A stretch of DNA of 42,394 nt from positions 1-42,394 of the forward strand of contig CABPSV020000033.1 of the NCBI GenBank assembly GCA_902459845.2. Reading direction: 5' to 3'. The stretch comes from Hepatocystis sp. ex Piliocolobus tephrosceles. Lineage: Eukaryota > Apicomplexa > Aconoidasida > Haemosporida > Plasmodiidae. The notes under the pieces are model-generated. The model searched no databases and was not told the origin of the DNA. It saw only the letters and a list, made by a program, of their open reading frames with translations. How positions within the stretch are numbered: position 1 is the first letter of the stretch; each line of letters starts with the position of its first letter. Shown one piece after another: positions 11,201 to 21,939 of the stretch. Position numbers and translations under genes: made by a program.

Positions 11201-14200
11201 TTTTCTATCAGTTGATGAAACATATTCAACTAAATTATTTTTTACCAACATATCATATGCAGCTTCTGATTTTGCTAAACTTTTATTACTTCCATAACCA
11301 ACACTTTTAGATTTACAAGTTATTTTTCCATTCTTCCATTGCCATTCTAATGTACATTTAAATATATTACCTACTTGATCAAAACTTTCAGTTTGTTGAA
11401 TTTTATATTTGGATGCGATATTATTTCTTAGCATCTGTATACCACTAGAATCTTGTTTGGTCAAGCTATACTGTATTAAATCTGCAGGGTTTGTACTTGG
11501 TGGTTTTGGTGGTGTGTTATTTATAGTATTAGTGGTTGTGTTATTTACTACATTCCCATCGTTTAATCCAGTTGACATGTTTCCTGGTATAAATGTATTA
11601 TTATTCATACTAGGTGGAGCAGGAATATTACTATTTGGATAATTATTTGCATTGTACATGTTGTTCATGGAAGGATTTCCCATGATGGCATTATTTAGTG
11701 AAAAATTATTTATCATTGAATTATTGTTCATGTTTCTGTTATACATGTTAGAAGCCATATTTTGCAATAACGCGTTGTTATTATCTGCTTGGTTGTAAAC
11801 TTCATTATAATTATTAACATTTTGCATGTTTTTCTTATGTGTGTTTCCACTGGACATGTTTGTATTGTTCATATTATTAAATTGCATCATATTGTTACCA
11901 GTTTTATTAAACAACGGTTGAGAATCACCACTTTTTTTACTATTATTCATTGCTTTTGCAAATAAAGTATTTTCATACATTTTGTTATTATTACTATTGT
12001 TTTTTCGCATATTTCCCATTTTTTTATCTTCAAAACTTTTAGGTACTTCATTTTCTTTAATTAATTCCTCTTTAAGATCATATAAACTTGCATACATATT
12101 TTGTGTAGCAATAATTTCAGCTATTTTTTCATGAGCATGTACACCTGTTGCTTGATATAATTTATTATTTATTTTCCATTCCATATTACTAGAATACATA
12201 CCACTAGCAGTGTTAAATGTATTTTCTACATTTTTATGTTCCACTTTTAATATAACATTGAGAGAATTTATCATCCATTTAGTCATTTGATCTAACTCTA
12301 AAACAGATATATTTTTCAATTTTAATAAAATATTTTTTACACATACCTTTTTACTTAATTTTTTATTAGTATGTAACCCAAAAACAGTTATTTTTTCATC
12401 ATTTGGAAATGACCAAGTAATAGAACATTTTATTTTATTATTTTCATAACCAAATTCCTCTTTAGATTCTGCTTTTAAATAATTCTTTCTAATAAAAAAA
12501 AGAGTTAATATATTTTCATCTTTATACATATAATTAAAAAAATCACTAAAGTCATAATATATAAAAGCATCCGACTCTAAATTTATGGAACATGAAGAAG
12601 CAGTAGAACTCATACTGTTCGAGTTCTGTTTATTTAAGTTCATTCCAGCACTGTACTGTTCTTCTGGTTTACTAGTATTAATACTAAAACTATTGCTACT
12701 GCTCTTATTCATGTTGTTTGAACTTTCTTTTCTGACCATGTTGCTGCCCATATTGTTGCCAATACTGTTGACAATGTTACTACCCATGTTGCTACCTATT
12801 TCATTTATATTACTAACATTTTTCATTTTGTTTAAATTATTTTGGCTACTTACATTGATAGAACTACTCATATTATTCACATTTTTCAAATTGTTCGAAG
12901 AGGAATGATTTGTGTATTGTTCATCTTCCATATTAACAAAGTCATTACTAAAATTATTTACTTTGGTATCATATGTGACAGTTCTTACATGTTTATTCAT
13001 TACAATGTTGCTTCCCTTTTCGTTTTCTAATATTATTTTTCCCCCATATTCAACATTGTTCAAATTGTTTACATTGTTCAAATTGTTTACATTGTTCAAA
13101 TTGTTTACATTGCTCATATTGTTTACATTGCCCATATTGTTTACATTGCCCATATTGTTTACATTGCCCATATTGTTTACATTGCCCATATTGTTTACAT
13201 TGCCCATATTGTTTACATTGCCCATACGAAGATTACCACTTTTAACACTGTTTACATTGGTATTAACAACACTTGAAACATTTGCAACATTATTCATACT
13301 ATTATTATTACTACTATTATTAAAATTAGCATATGGTGTTGTTTTATTTCTATTCCTATTGCTACTATACACTTGAGAGTTGTCCATTAAACCTTTAACA
13401 TTATTTGTATTTTCGTACATACTATTCGTATCATATGTCGTGTTTTCATATTTTTCATTTATCATATTAACATTTTTATTATTCATTAAATTATTTAACT
13501 TGGGTGTGTTGCTTATGGTATTGTTATTGCGATTATTTATATTTTGATTACTAACAACATTTAAGTTATTATTTATTTTGTCATTAAATGTGTCCTTAGA
13601 GTTTACTACATTGTTATTTCTATCTACTAAGTTTATGTTCGAACTTACATTTTTACCAAAATTCTTATTTAATTCTATAGCATTGGGATTATTATTCATC
13701 ATCATTATATCTTCTGATGTTCTACTTTTAAAATTTTTTGGTGTATAATTTGTATTTTCATTATTTTTCTTAAATAAGTTATTACTAGTGCTGCTAATAT
13801 TATTGTTATTAATACTACTGTTACTTAAATTATATGTAGCAAAACCCTTTTTTTTATTTGAACTGAAACTATTTTTCATATTATATTTCATATTTTTCTG
13901 ATAATTATCATCTAAATGTATAAATCGATCACTTGCTTTAACGTTATTGGTATTAATGTTATTTAAATTTTCAGAACCTTTTCCCTTTTCATTATAACTG
14001 TTTTTATAATTAACATTTTTTAATGATGTATCATAATAATGATCATTAAATTTGACATTGTTATAATTACTACCAATGGTATTGTTATTGTTATTACTAT
14101 TAACATTGTTGGAAATGAAACCGTTGTCATTGTACATATTTTTGTCCTTACTATAGTTGTTCATTTTTAACCCATAATTCATAAATTTATTATCATTTAT

Positions 14201-14926
14201 ATGCGTCATTTGTTCGTTATTCATTGTGTAGTGTTTATTATCTTTCATTTGGGAATTAACAAAACTCGCATTCGTATTTATTTTTGTTTCATTCGTTGAG
14301 ATATTGACATCATCATTTTTTTTAATATTTTCTCTATTAAAAGAACTCGAAAAATTGGGGTTAAAGTTTGGATTATTGCTATTACTATTATTGATGTACT
14401 TGTTGTTATTATTACCACTATTCATAGAACTGTTATGTACCTTACTCTTATTCCTGCTGTTACCAAAACTATTGTTTATTGAATTATTATTACTGTCATT
14501 GCTTTGATTTGTGTTATACTGTTTATTACTATATACAGAATTTCTAAGTTGATTGAAATTCCTAGCACCCTTTATATCATTCAAATTTTTATTAAATGAA
14601 TTTATATTTTTATCATTTAACAAATTTTCATTATCATTATCTATATTCATATTTATGGAGTTAAAAACTTTTTTATTCATTTTATATTTTTTATGTATTT
14701 TACATAAATAAGTATGAACTGTTTTATTATTCAAGCAATTATTCGAGCAATTATTCAAAATTAATTTATTATATTTTTTATGTATCTGAGAAATAGAACC
14801 GAAGTAATTAATGTAAGCGTAACTATGTTTTATAATACTGTCTGTTGTTTTAAAAAAGTTAATTAATGAGAATATATACATATATCGACTTGGCCTTAAT
14901 ATTTTGTCCGATTTCTTTAAAATCAT
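8276..14926 (-). CDS. UPF1-like superfamily 1 RNA helicase with dsRNA-binding-like domains
   Basis: This 2216-aa single-exon protein has a C-terminal SF1 (DNA2/NAM7/UPF1 group) helicase: Walker A GPPGTGKT near residue 1730, Walker B DECAQ near 1857, GDHKQLPPT just after it, QRRMH near 1924, SVDGFQGKEKD near 2058 and LNVMLTRAKRG near 2088. All catalytic motifs look intact. Three segments before it (about 790-875, 878-950 and 1150-1235) end in the basic-helix pattern of a dsRBD; the third, GYGSNKSLAKSEAAYDML, is the clearest. The first ~780 residues are Asn-rich and include an NVNNMG repeat. No UPF1-type CH (Cys/His) domain is visible, so it is UPF1-related and not a plain UPF1. A role in dsRNA or mRNA metabolism is inferred. 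From memory, and unverified, a P. falciparum relative has been named an erythrocyte membrane-associated antigen. Confidence 0.93.
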   Translation of the reverse strand: MILKKSDKILRPSRYMYIFSLINFFKTTDSIIKHSYAYINYFGSISQIHKKYNKLILNNCSNNCLNNKTVHTYLCKIHKKYKMNKKVFNSINMNIDNDNENLLNDKNINSFNKNLNDIKGARNFNQLRNSVYSNKQYNTNQSNDSNNNSINNSFGNSRNKSKVHNSSMNSGNNNNKYINNSNSNNPNFNPNFSSSFNRENIKKNDDVNISTNETKINTNASFVNSQMKDNKHYTMNNEQMTHINDNKFMNYGLKMNNYSKDKNMYNDNGFISNNVNSNNNNNTIGSNYNNVKFNDHYYDTSLKNVNYKNSYNEKGKGSENLNNINTNNVKASDRFIHLDDNYQKNMKYNMKNSFSSNKKKGFATYNLSNSSINNNNISSTSNNLFKKNNENTNYTPKNFKSRTSEDIMMMNNNPNAIELNKNFGKNVSSNINLVDRNNNVVNSKDTFNDKINNNLNVVSNQNINNRNNNTISNTPKLNNLMNNKNVNMINEKYENTTYDTNSMYENTNNVKGLMDNSQVYSSNRNRNKTTPYANFNNSSNNNSMNNVANVSSVVNTNVNSVKSGNLRMGNVNNMGNVNNMGNVNNMGNVNNMGNVNNMGNVNNMSNVNNLNNVNNLNNVNNLNNVEYGGKIILENEKGSNIVMNKHVRTVTYDTKVNNFSNDFVNMEDEQYTNHSSSNNLKNVNNMSSSINVSSQNNLNKMKNVSNINEIGSNMGSNIVNSIGNNMGSNMVRKESSNNMNKSSSNSFSINTSKPEEQYSAGMNLNKQNSNSMSSTASSCSINLESDAFIYYDFSDFFNYMYKDENILTLFFIRKNYLKAESKEEFGYENNKIKCSITWSFPNDEKITVFGLHTNKKLSKKVCVKNILLKLKNISVLELDQMTKWMINSLNVILKVEHKNVENTFNTASGMYSSNMEWKINNKLYQATGVHAHEKIAEIIATQNMYASLYDLKEELIKENEVPKSFEDKKMGNMRKNNSNNNKMYENTLFAKAMNNSKKSGDSQPLFNKTGNNMMQFNNMNNTNMSSGNTHKKNMQNVNNYNEVYNQADNNNALLQNMASNMYNRNMNNNSMINNFSLNNAIMGNPSMNNMYNANNYPNSNIPAPPSMNNNTFIPGNMSTGLNDGNVVNNTTTNTINNTPPKPPSTNPADLIQYSLTKQDSSGIQMLRNNIASKYKIQQTESFDQVGNIFKCTLEWQWKNGKITCKSKSVGYGSNKSLAKSEAAYDMLVKNNLVEYVSSTDRKSAQFIKDLISVDLPKALNLGIQYIQQYSSNGWSIFVVLLLRELLIERNFDNINRLLSTIVEVSREGRIESDNINKLINTNKVPTNNVSTNNTNTVSSSNNTENIVANNSNTNTSTDTNTEMEQYIDSTSSLFFCSPYIKNQSENDITTNNNYIHKLVSIELWEKLIDECVIVLNDNLCYNCINILKDVELDHSIFISKCAHDYYKKYRIMLALELQANLAQSIQEKRDYEYLHENKSLLLKTKSITMPMLSFSCTLTSEEKEWMKSTQMREDDIVLLKPCDMLLKDEDAWSNSLIGSITSTKSDNIIFNINIRIFSAENTKKINVKYTKYKLYLLLNIVTHERMLQALRSITFISSIPTQYQSPYVFTPEIRFLILHTYNKHAKYVAQTGKLNEQLVEKESIKMDFQNPELSKLAQEDVLTEYSRSTKNPYEDLLNESLNKQIGNSNVENIDQYLMESINLPTNLPLNDSQKLACLSALTRRLTLVQGPPGTGKTHVACAIIDSWHRQNSNKKILAVADSNVAANNLVEGLKKRNIQAVRVGAGSDSDFHEEAIMEFHRYKDLLKLRKNNMQKEAKVMKALLFLEAVKKYNVVIATCVGSGHEIFDNEKFERVIIDECAQSIEPSNLIPLGHYCNNLVLIGDHKQLPPTIISPEAAELGLDKSLLERFVMANIAPIHLLNTQRRMHLSICSFPNMHFYDNKLKTANVTEENRPIIKGFVWPNPKCRLAFIDVSLGKPGSKFENAFGTSKFNLYEIEPLISVLKSIINEGCVSVDEIGILTAYDAQKMKLKKAVQETFSYEMACRIEIDSVDGFQGKEKDLILFSAVRSNINNELGFLRDPRRLNVMLTRAKRGVILFGDQFTLANDSANWLPWLKWISTKRAIIHITKLNEHLDTTDYSLMDKLSKINNKAVNLKNVHISDNYYVYADDSGFSNDYTDSNYVQNSESKMDSAFGEHKDEVQQVEEIVENWEDLL
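13053..13226 (-). repeat. 18-bp coding repeat in the helicase gene
   Basis: About ten 18-bp units encode the hexapeptide NVNNMG, drifting to NVNNLN at one end. The unit keeps the frame. It lies in the Asn-rich N-terminal third and is likely polymorphic between strains. Confidence 0.9.
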
Positions 14927-14970
14927 ATCATATAAATTGGCAATTGTTTAGTTGCTTAATTGCTCAATGT

Positions 14971-15003
<33 letters not shown>

Positions 15004-15054
15004 TTTCAATTCTTTTTGTCACTGTCTGTAATGATAAAAAGCTATCCAACATTA

Positions 15055-15094
<40 letters not shown>

Positions 15095-15342
15095 ATGAAT
15101 AAGAAACTCTTATTACTGCTGATGTTATTATTTTTTTTTGCAAATTTTTGTAATTTTTGATGCGTATATGCATTTAATGCGATTACGCGTAAATAAATAA
15201 ATATATATATATATATATGTATATATTTCAGTATAAATATAAATATTTTTGTATAAATATATATTTTATTTTATTTATACAAGATAATATGTATACTAAT
15301 ATTTTATAAATATAAATCTACAAAAGTATAAATTGTACAATG

Positions 15343-15344
<2 letters not shown>

Positions 15345-15417
<73 letters not shown>
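15345..15417. repeat. Poly(A) tract, 73 nt
   Basis: An uninterrupted run of 73 A, the longest homopolymer in the window, about 420 bp upstream of the helicase start codon. Length is likely unreliable. Confidence 0.9.
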
Positions 15418-15419
<2 letters not shown>

Positions 15420-15462
15420 TTAGTAAAAAAAATATACTTGTTTTAAAACTTATGAAGAAAAA

Positions 15463-15499
<37 letters not shown>

Positions 15500-15616
15500 T
15501 TGAGATGTACATATATAAAGAGAAATATGCTAAAAACAAGTAAAATGTTAAAAGTATATATACAATATAATATGATATAAGAAAAAACAAATTTTTTTTT
15601 TTTTTATTTTATTTAT

Positions 15617-15770
15617 TTGTTAATTAATAAATTTGTTTGTTTCTTTGTTTACTTGCTCACTTGTTTGTTTATTTGTTTGCTTATTTGCTTGTTTGCATAT
15701 TTGCTTGTTTGCTTGTTTGCTTATTGCTTATTGCTTATTGCTTGTTTGCTTATTTGNTTATTTATTTAAT
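15617..15770. repeat. TTTG/CTTATTG degenerate repeat with one ambiguous base
   Basis: The tract is built from TTTG, TTTA and CTTATTG units. It includes a single N at 15757, which suggests assembly or read disagreement in the repeat. Confidence 0.85.
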
Positions 15771-15861
15771 TTTTTTTTTATTTTATTTTTTTTATAAATA
15801 AATAAACATATGTGGCAAATGTATTAAATAATTATAAAAATTAAAAAGTAAAAATTTACTT

Positions 15862-15896
<35 letters not shown>

Positions 15897-16789
15897 ATAT
15901 TTTTAATTTATTTTGTAATGTTTATTTTTTACTCTTTTTATTAGCTTTTCAGGGGGTTTTTACTATTTTTATATTTTTTTTTTCTATATATTTCAGATTA
16001 ATTGTACAAAAATATATAAATTTTTTTTAATGAGATATTTATGTAATGAATAGGCAAATATATATAAAGTATTTTTATATATGCATTAATTTAATATTAC
16101 ATACTTATGTGAATTATGTATATATAATATATGTATATAAATATATTTACATGTAAGCATGTTAAGGAGATAGCACAAATATATATAAAGATGTTTATAT
16201 ATATAAGCACAATTATATATAATATTTTTCATATGCACGGGTTTTATATTTAATTTTTTTTTTTTTTTTTTTTTTTAAAGGGTAATTTTTAAAATAATAA
16301 TAATAATATTATTTGATGATGCATAAAAAAAAAAAATTTACAAAAATATATTATATTACATGTATAAAGTATATTAATACAGCGTAACTCATATGAAAAT
16401 GAAATATTAAATTAAATGAATTAATTTCTAATGTGATGAATTATAGTTTTATTTTATAAAAAATATATTATTGAATGAATTATAAAAAAAGTTTATAATT
16501 TTTATTAAAAAAAAAAAAAAATTAACAAAAAAAATATATAAATAAATATATATTTTTTTTTATTTGCACATTTATTTGTACATTAGTATTTATATTTACA
16601 TAAAAAAAAGCATATATATAATATATATATACACGCATTATGTATATTGTTGAAAAAATATTTAATATGAAAAAAATAAGGAAAAAACTATACGATGTAG
16701 ACTTATTCATAAAGCTCAAATATTTTTCATATCACTGAAGCTTTGTTTTATATTTTTTTTTTTTGTGTGTTTTTTTTTATATTTAAAAA

Positions 16790-16792
<3 letters not shown>

Positions 16793-16832
<40 letters not shown>
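16793..16832. repeat. Poly(T) tract, 40 nt
   Basis: An uninterrupted run of 40 T in the divergent spacer. Confidence 0.9.
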
Positions 16833-16836
<4 letters not shown>

Positions 16837-18328
16837 ATTATCAAAAATTAAATGAAAGAATCGATTAGTAACAACTATTTTATTTTGCTATAAAAGATAA
16901 ATGCTTAATATATTTTTTTTTTTACACAATATCAATACCTTTAATATTTTTTAAATCGAAAAGAAAAAGTATAAAAACATGTTTAACTTTTTTTTTTTTG
17001 GTTTTTTTATGATGAAAATGTCGATTGAAGATTTTATATATATATTTTTACCTTCATAATAAATTTTTACAAGAGGTTAACTATTGTATAATCATAGATA
17101 TGTCATAATACTATTAAATTATTTTATTAAATTAAAACTTTTTAACTTTTTTAGGTTTAATTATATATAATTTTTTTTTTTGAAAATATGTGTATATATT
17201 ATATATATTATGTAATGTTCCACATTGTATTTTTGTACAGAATTTAGAAAGTCTCGTTTAACTTTTTGTTAAAAAATCAATTGCATTAAAAAATAAAAAA
17301 ATAAAGCAATGTAAAATTATATGATCAATACTAGTACACAATCTTATGATGTGTTATTGTTAAAGTATAAAAAAGGGAAATAAAAAAAAAAAAAAAATAT
17401 ATAGGACAAAAACGTCAAGTCACAAATATATATATATGTGTTTATGTTTAGTAGTATACTTAAATGCGTTTCATAACATAAATGCCACTTATATATGCGT
17501 GAACACACTTTAAAATACAAAAGTTACATAATTTACATGAATAAAAAAATGCATATTATGTGGACAATTTTGCTTTAAATTCATAAGTACAGTATAACAT
17601 ATATAATTTTTGAAAAAATATAATAAAAATAACATTTAAAATAAAAAGTTAAAATATCTAATCATTTAATTTTAAATGTTGAAATACATTTTTTTTTTTT
17701 ATTATTTTAAAAATGAAAACTTTATTTTTTACTTATATATAACTTATATATAACTTATGTATAATATATATATATATACATTATATGAATTTTTTTTTTT
17801 TTACCATTCTGTTATGACATACAATGTTAAAATGACAACTAAATTATTGTTAAAAAAATGGAAAAAATATTAAAAATGAAAAAAAAAAAAAAAAAAATCA
17901 CACTTTATTATTTTTTTTTTAGTTATTACATATAAGAAGCTGGTTAAAAAACTATATTTACGTTCCTTGTTAAAATAAAAGTATTGTATTAATTATTCTA
18001 CAACATGTATATTTTTTTTTTTTTTTATTTAATTTGTTGCATATATAAAAAATAAAAACATTTTTGTGGTTAAAAAAATTAATATAAAAACATTTCATGT
18101 ATTAATGGTTTGAAAATATTTATGCACGGAATTGTAAAATAATAAAGCATTAAAAAGTGCACATATATATATGTATATATTATATGTAAAAAAAAAAAAA
18201 AAAAAAAACATAACCACTAATACATAATTTAAAAAAAAAAAAAAGCCATTGAATATACTGTAGTCATCATGGTGACATGAAAAAACTACGACATTGACAG
18301 AAAGTCCATTATTTTTTAAAAAAATAAA

Positions 18329-20419
18329 ATGATTTGTTTTCGTAATATATTTCTTAGAAATGGTTTAATAAAAAGAAATAGTTTTTTTTGTCCATGGAGT
18401 AAGGAAAAGATTTTTTTTAGCTCCCAAAGGATACCCATAATTTGTGTTAAAACGATTAATGATATAAAACAGATGATAAGCTATATTGAGTATACATACT
18501 CATGTTGTGAAGAAAAAAAAAAGCATGTTACTTTTGAAAACTATTTTAAAAATAAAGATTTGATTGGATTTTTATACACAAATAATGACTACAAAACATT
18601 GTATGATTATTGGAATGATTTTCACATAAAATGTATCTATAGCATGTATAAAAAAGATAAAAAGGAAAAAAACAATTTCAATAATGTTGATTATGAAAAA
18701 TATACATATCTTAATTCAGTGTTTAAGTTGTGTTCCGATGAAGATAATAATATGAATATCATGAACAAAAACATCATTGGTATTTATATTCCTGAACATA
18801 AAAATATTTATTCTGTTAATATAAACTATTTTTATATTTTTAAAAATTTAAAAGAATTGATGAAGGGGAAATTATTCTATGAATTGTATTTAATTTTACC
18901 AAATTGTATTTTCCTAATTTCTTATGTTGACATTTTTATTAAATTAATTTATTATAAAAAAGTTATTGAGTATGCTAAAAAAGAAATAAAAAAAAAAAAA
19001 AAAAATGAAACAATTTTACAGAAAACAATGAAATGTAATTTATTGATAAAAATTTATAGACATAAAAAGAATATGTTAAAAAATGAACTAAAAAATGAAT
19101 TGGAGAAAATATTTTCTGATAAAAAATATATAAAAATAATATACGAAGATTCAATTGAATTATCATTATTTTTATATAATTTTTTAAAAATAAATTCATT
19201 CAATTTTATAGATTTACAACATCTTTATCAGTATATAATAAAATTTTATGAACTAAAAATTTTAAAAAATAATATTTACACAGTTATTCCTGTTTTGTTC
19301 CCGGAAGAATATAATAACACATTAATATATGAATATAAAAAAATAGTAAATATGCATAAAAATGTTGAACATAATACGGGAAAACAATTGAGATCATTTG
19401 AAATTGAAAAAACAAAAAGATTGTGTGATATACAAAATAGTCATAATAAATTGGAAAAACATGACAAGTTGAATGATTCTGATGGTAATACTATAAATAA
19501 ATATTTTAAATCAAAAAAACAAATTCCATTGATATATAACATTAACATTGACAATAACAAATTATTAAATTTTGAAAAGGATTTAGTACAAATTTTATTT
19601 ATATTTCCATGTGCACATAAATTATTAATTAAATATAATGATTTAGAGGGTTATAATATTAGTTATAAAATGAATGAGTTAATTGAAAAGTACAAATATT
19701 TAAATTGTTATAAAAAAAAAAATGTACACAGTAATGGTGCGCGAATAAACAATAATAATAATGATTATGAAAATAATAACAACGTTAGGAAGGGAAGGGA
19801 ATCTATTGTAACGAAAAAAAAAATGAATAGTTTGCATTCCAATAATAATAAACTTTTTAACTATTTATGCAATAAATTGAATATAAATGAAAAAATAATA
19901 TATAACCATCGATTATTTATTGGGAAAAATATATATGCATATATATATGAAAAAAATAAATGTACTAATAACATAACATTCCGCTTCAATTTAAATTCAA
20001 AAGATATATTATTTAAAAATATTTTATCTGACAACAATATGTTGCGTTATGATAATAATAAAATGTGTAAATATAAATATTTATTGAAAAATATAAATGA
20101 ATGTTTATTTTTAAGAAAAACTAAAGATTTGGATCATAGAAATGAAATAATATATAATTATAAAAACAATATACTAATTGGATTATTATATGATAAAGAA
20201 AATAGTTATAGTTATTTTGATGATAAAAATATAGGTGATATTGTTCTATGTACAATATGTGATATATCTTCTTGTGGAAAATATCTATACTTACAAAGAT
20301 TTGAAAGTAAAAATTTAATTTTCCATTTTCGTAAAGCAAAATATATTAACCTTGAGAGAAATTATGATTACGATGATATTTCTAAATTGAATGAAGAAAT
20401 TTTAAAAGAAATTATGTAA
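18329..20419 (+). CDS. Conserved-type protein with possible degenerate RNase D/EXD-like segment
   Basis: This 696-aa single-exon protein is not confidently recognised. Its first ~20 residues (MICFRNIFLRNGLIKRNSFF) are Arg/Phe-rich with no acidic residue, like a mitochondrial presequence. Residues 261-304 (KIIYEDSIELSLFLYNFL and then FIDLQHLYQYI) match the shape of the second catalytic block of DEDD 3'-5' exonucleases of the RNase D/EXD1 type (KVIHDxxxDSxxL ... VFDTQxAY). There the two acids would be Glu instead of Asp. Residues 148-174 could be the first block, but its usual D-x-E looks lost. Near the C-terminus (635-657) IGDIVLCTICDISSCGKYLY resembles an S1/OB-type strand pair. Asn/Lys-rich insertions break up the middle. 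If the exonuclease assignment is right it is probably inactive or RNA-binding. Confidence 0.85.
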   Translation: MICFRNIFLRNGLIKRNSFFCPWSKEKIFFSSQRIPIICVKTINDIKQMISYIEYTYSCCEEKKKHVTFENYFKNKDLIGFLYTNNDYKTLYDYWNDFHIKCIYSMYKKDKKEKNNFNNVDYEKYTYLNSVFKLCSDEDNNMNIMNKNIIGIYIPEHKNIYSVNINYFYIFKNLKELMKGKLFYELYLILPNCIFLISYVDIFIKLIYYKKVIEYAKKEIKKKKKNETILQKTMKCNLLIKIYRHKKNMLKNELKNELEKIFSDKKYIKIIYEDSIELSLFLYNFLKINSFNFIDLQHLYQYIIKFYELKILKNNIYTVIPVLFPEEYNNTLIYEYKKIVNMHKNVEHNTGKQLRSFEIEKTKRLCDIQNSHNKLEKHDKLNDSDGNTINKYFKSKKQIPLIYNINIDNNKLLNFEKDLVQILFIFPCAHKLLIKYNDLEGYNISYKMNELIEKYKYLNCYKKKNVHSNGARINNNNNDYENNNNVRKGRESIVTKKKMNSLHSNNNKLFNYLCNKLNINEKIIYNHRLFIGKNIYAYIYEKNKCTNNITFRFNLNSKDILFKNILSDNNMLRYDNNKMCKYKYLLKNINECLFLRKTKDLDHRNEIIYNYKNNILIGLLYDKENSYSYFDDKNIGDIVLCTICDISSCGKYLYLQRFESKNLIFHFRKAKYINLERNYDYDDISKLNEEILKEIM

Positions 20420-21062
20420 AAAAAAAAAAAAAAATATTATGATATAAATATGTTTTTTTTGGCACTATTATTATAAAAACTGTGTTAATTTGCATATTTT
20501 TTTTGTTGAATATTTATTTATTTATATATCTATTTATTTTTTGGGGGAATTTTTTTTTTTTTTTTTTGTATGTTTAGACACATTTTTGTTAAAGTGACCA
20601 ATACTTTTAATTTTATTTTGTAAGCTTATAAAATTTTTATATAAAAGATTTATTTGTTTTTGAGATTGCATAGACTTTATTTGTTTCATAATTCATGTAT
20701 ATTATAAAAAAAAGTATAAAAAAATTATTTACTTTACAAATTTTATTTGTTCTATATATCATATATTATATTTATTTTCCTATAACATTATTTATATTGT
20801 TTTATCATTTTAAGTTTTTATCTGTTTCTTTAGTACTACTATCGTTATAATGTACTGATATATTGTACATGGTGTAACCTTTTAATATGTTGCTATCGGT
20901 ATAGATTTAATACAAAAAGATATACCACTACTTTTCAATTAATAATATGTTTTTTTTTTTTTTTTTAACGTAGTTTGAAAACGTTGCATACTATTTCTAA
21001 TAACAAAGAATATTTTTTTTTATAAAAAATGTATAAAAATAACAGAACTTAAACGGAACGTA

Positions 21063-21269
21063 ATGGTGAATGAACTGATATACTACGTGTCATTGCCATT
21101 TTTTATAGATAATATTTTAAAAAATAAATGTATATTTTTTGAAAAGTTAATGCATACGCATTTTACTAATGTTTCATTAAAATATAATATAAAAAATGAA
21201 AATATAAACAATATAAACGATATACATATAAATATATATGTAAATATACATATAAATATATACAAATGA
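21063..21269 (+). CDS. Possible small protein or first exon
   Basis: This 68-codon ORF begins MVNELIYYVSLPFFIDNIL and has a fairly balanced composition for its first ~40 residues (MVNEL...KLMHTHFTNVSL). It then decays into Asn/Ile repeats from TA-rich DNA. That change suggests either a real small protein with a low-complexity tail or a first exon whose donor lies before the TA-rich part. No family is recognised. It stands alone 644 bp past the 696-aa gene. Confidence 0.25.
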   Translation: MVNELIYYVSLPFFIDNILKNKCIFFEKLMHTHFTNVSLKYNIKNENINNINDIHINIYVNIHINIYK

Positions 21270-21939
21270 ATGTATATATATGTACACTAATATAGTTACA
21301 TTTGTATGTGGAGAGTGGCATTTATAAGTAAAGCGTAAAAAAACAAAAAATATGAAATAAAAATGGAAAATATAAATTAATAAAAATAGGATATCACATT
21401 GTATCGTTTTAAATGATATTACTTATCATATTTCATCATATTTATCACATTTCTCATTTACGGTACATAATAATATTACTAATAAAACTTGGTAAAAACT
21501 AATTAAAATGAAGATAACAAAGTTTAAATAATTAATATTTTATGTAATACAATTTTATATTTTTATGTGTTCAAAATTGTTGTTACATAACTTCATACAT
21601 TGTTTTTATTGTTTTGATGAGCTATATATCACAATTTAAACTTATTTATATTATAAATCATATTAAATATAAAAAAAAAAAAAAAAAATCCGAGGTATAA
21701 TTTTAAATTCATATAGCCTTTGAATATTGTATCTATCAGGTGTTAAAAATAAATCGTGTATATGCAAATAGCTATAAATAATAACGATTTTATATATTAT
21801 TTTGGTTAGTTTCTTTTAGGGAATATTTAACGTTTGTTTAATGTATTTCTGCTACTTCGATAATTCTGCATTGTCAATCCATAGGAGTGGGGTTGTAAAT
21901 TCTTTATATTTTATATTATTTTTACTTGTGTTTTATTTA

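Larger units (their letters stand above)
14927..18328. other. Divergent intergenic region
   Basis: This 3.4-kb spacer should hold the promoters of the helicase gene and the 696-aa gene. It contains (TA)n at 15057-15093 and 15471-15494, a 73-A run (15345-15417), a TTTG-type repeat (15617-15770), a 40-T run (16793-16832) and many shorter A/T tracts. ORFs of up to 78 codons here are low complexity. I see no credible gene. The DNA is extremely A+T-rich, but I found no higher-order repeat that would mark a centromere. Confidence 0.65.

Noticed and set aside
12585..13376. Leu-rich + strand ORFs of 107 and 154 codons
   Set aside because: They are antisense shadows of the Asn-rich part of the helicase gene.
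14927..18328. Centromere
   Set aside because: The spacer is very A+T-rich, but it has no extended imperfect tandem array of the kind expected and its composition is similar to other spacers in the window.
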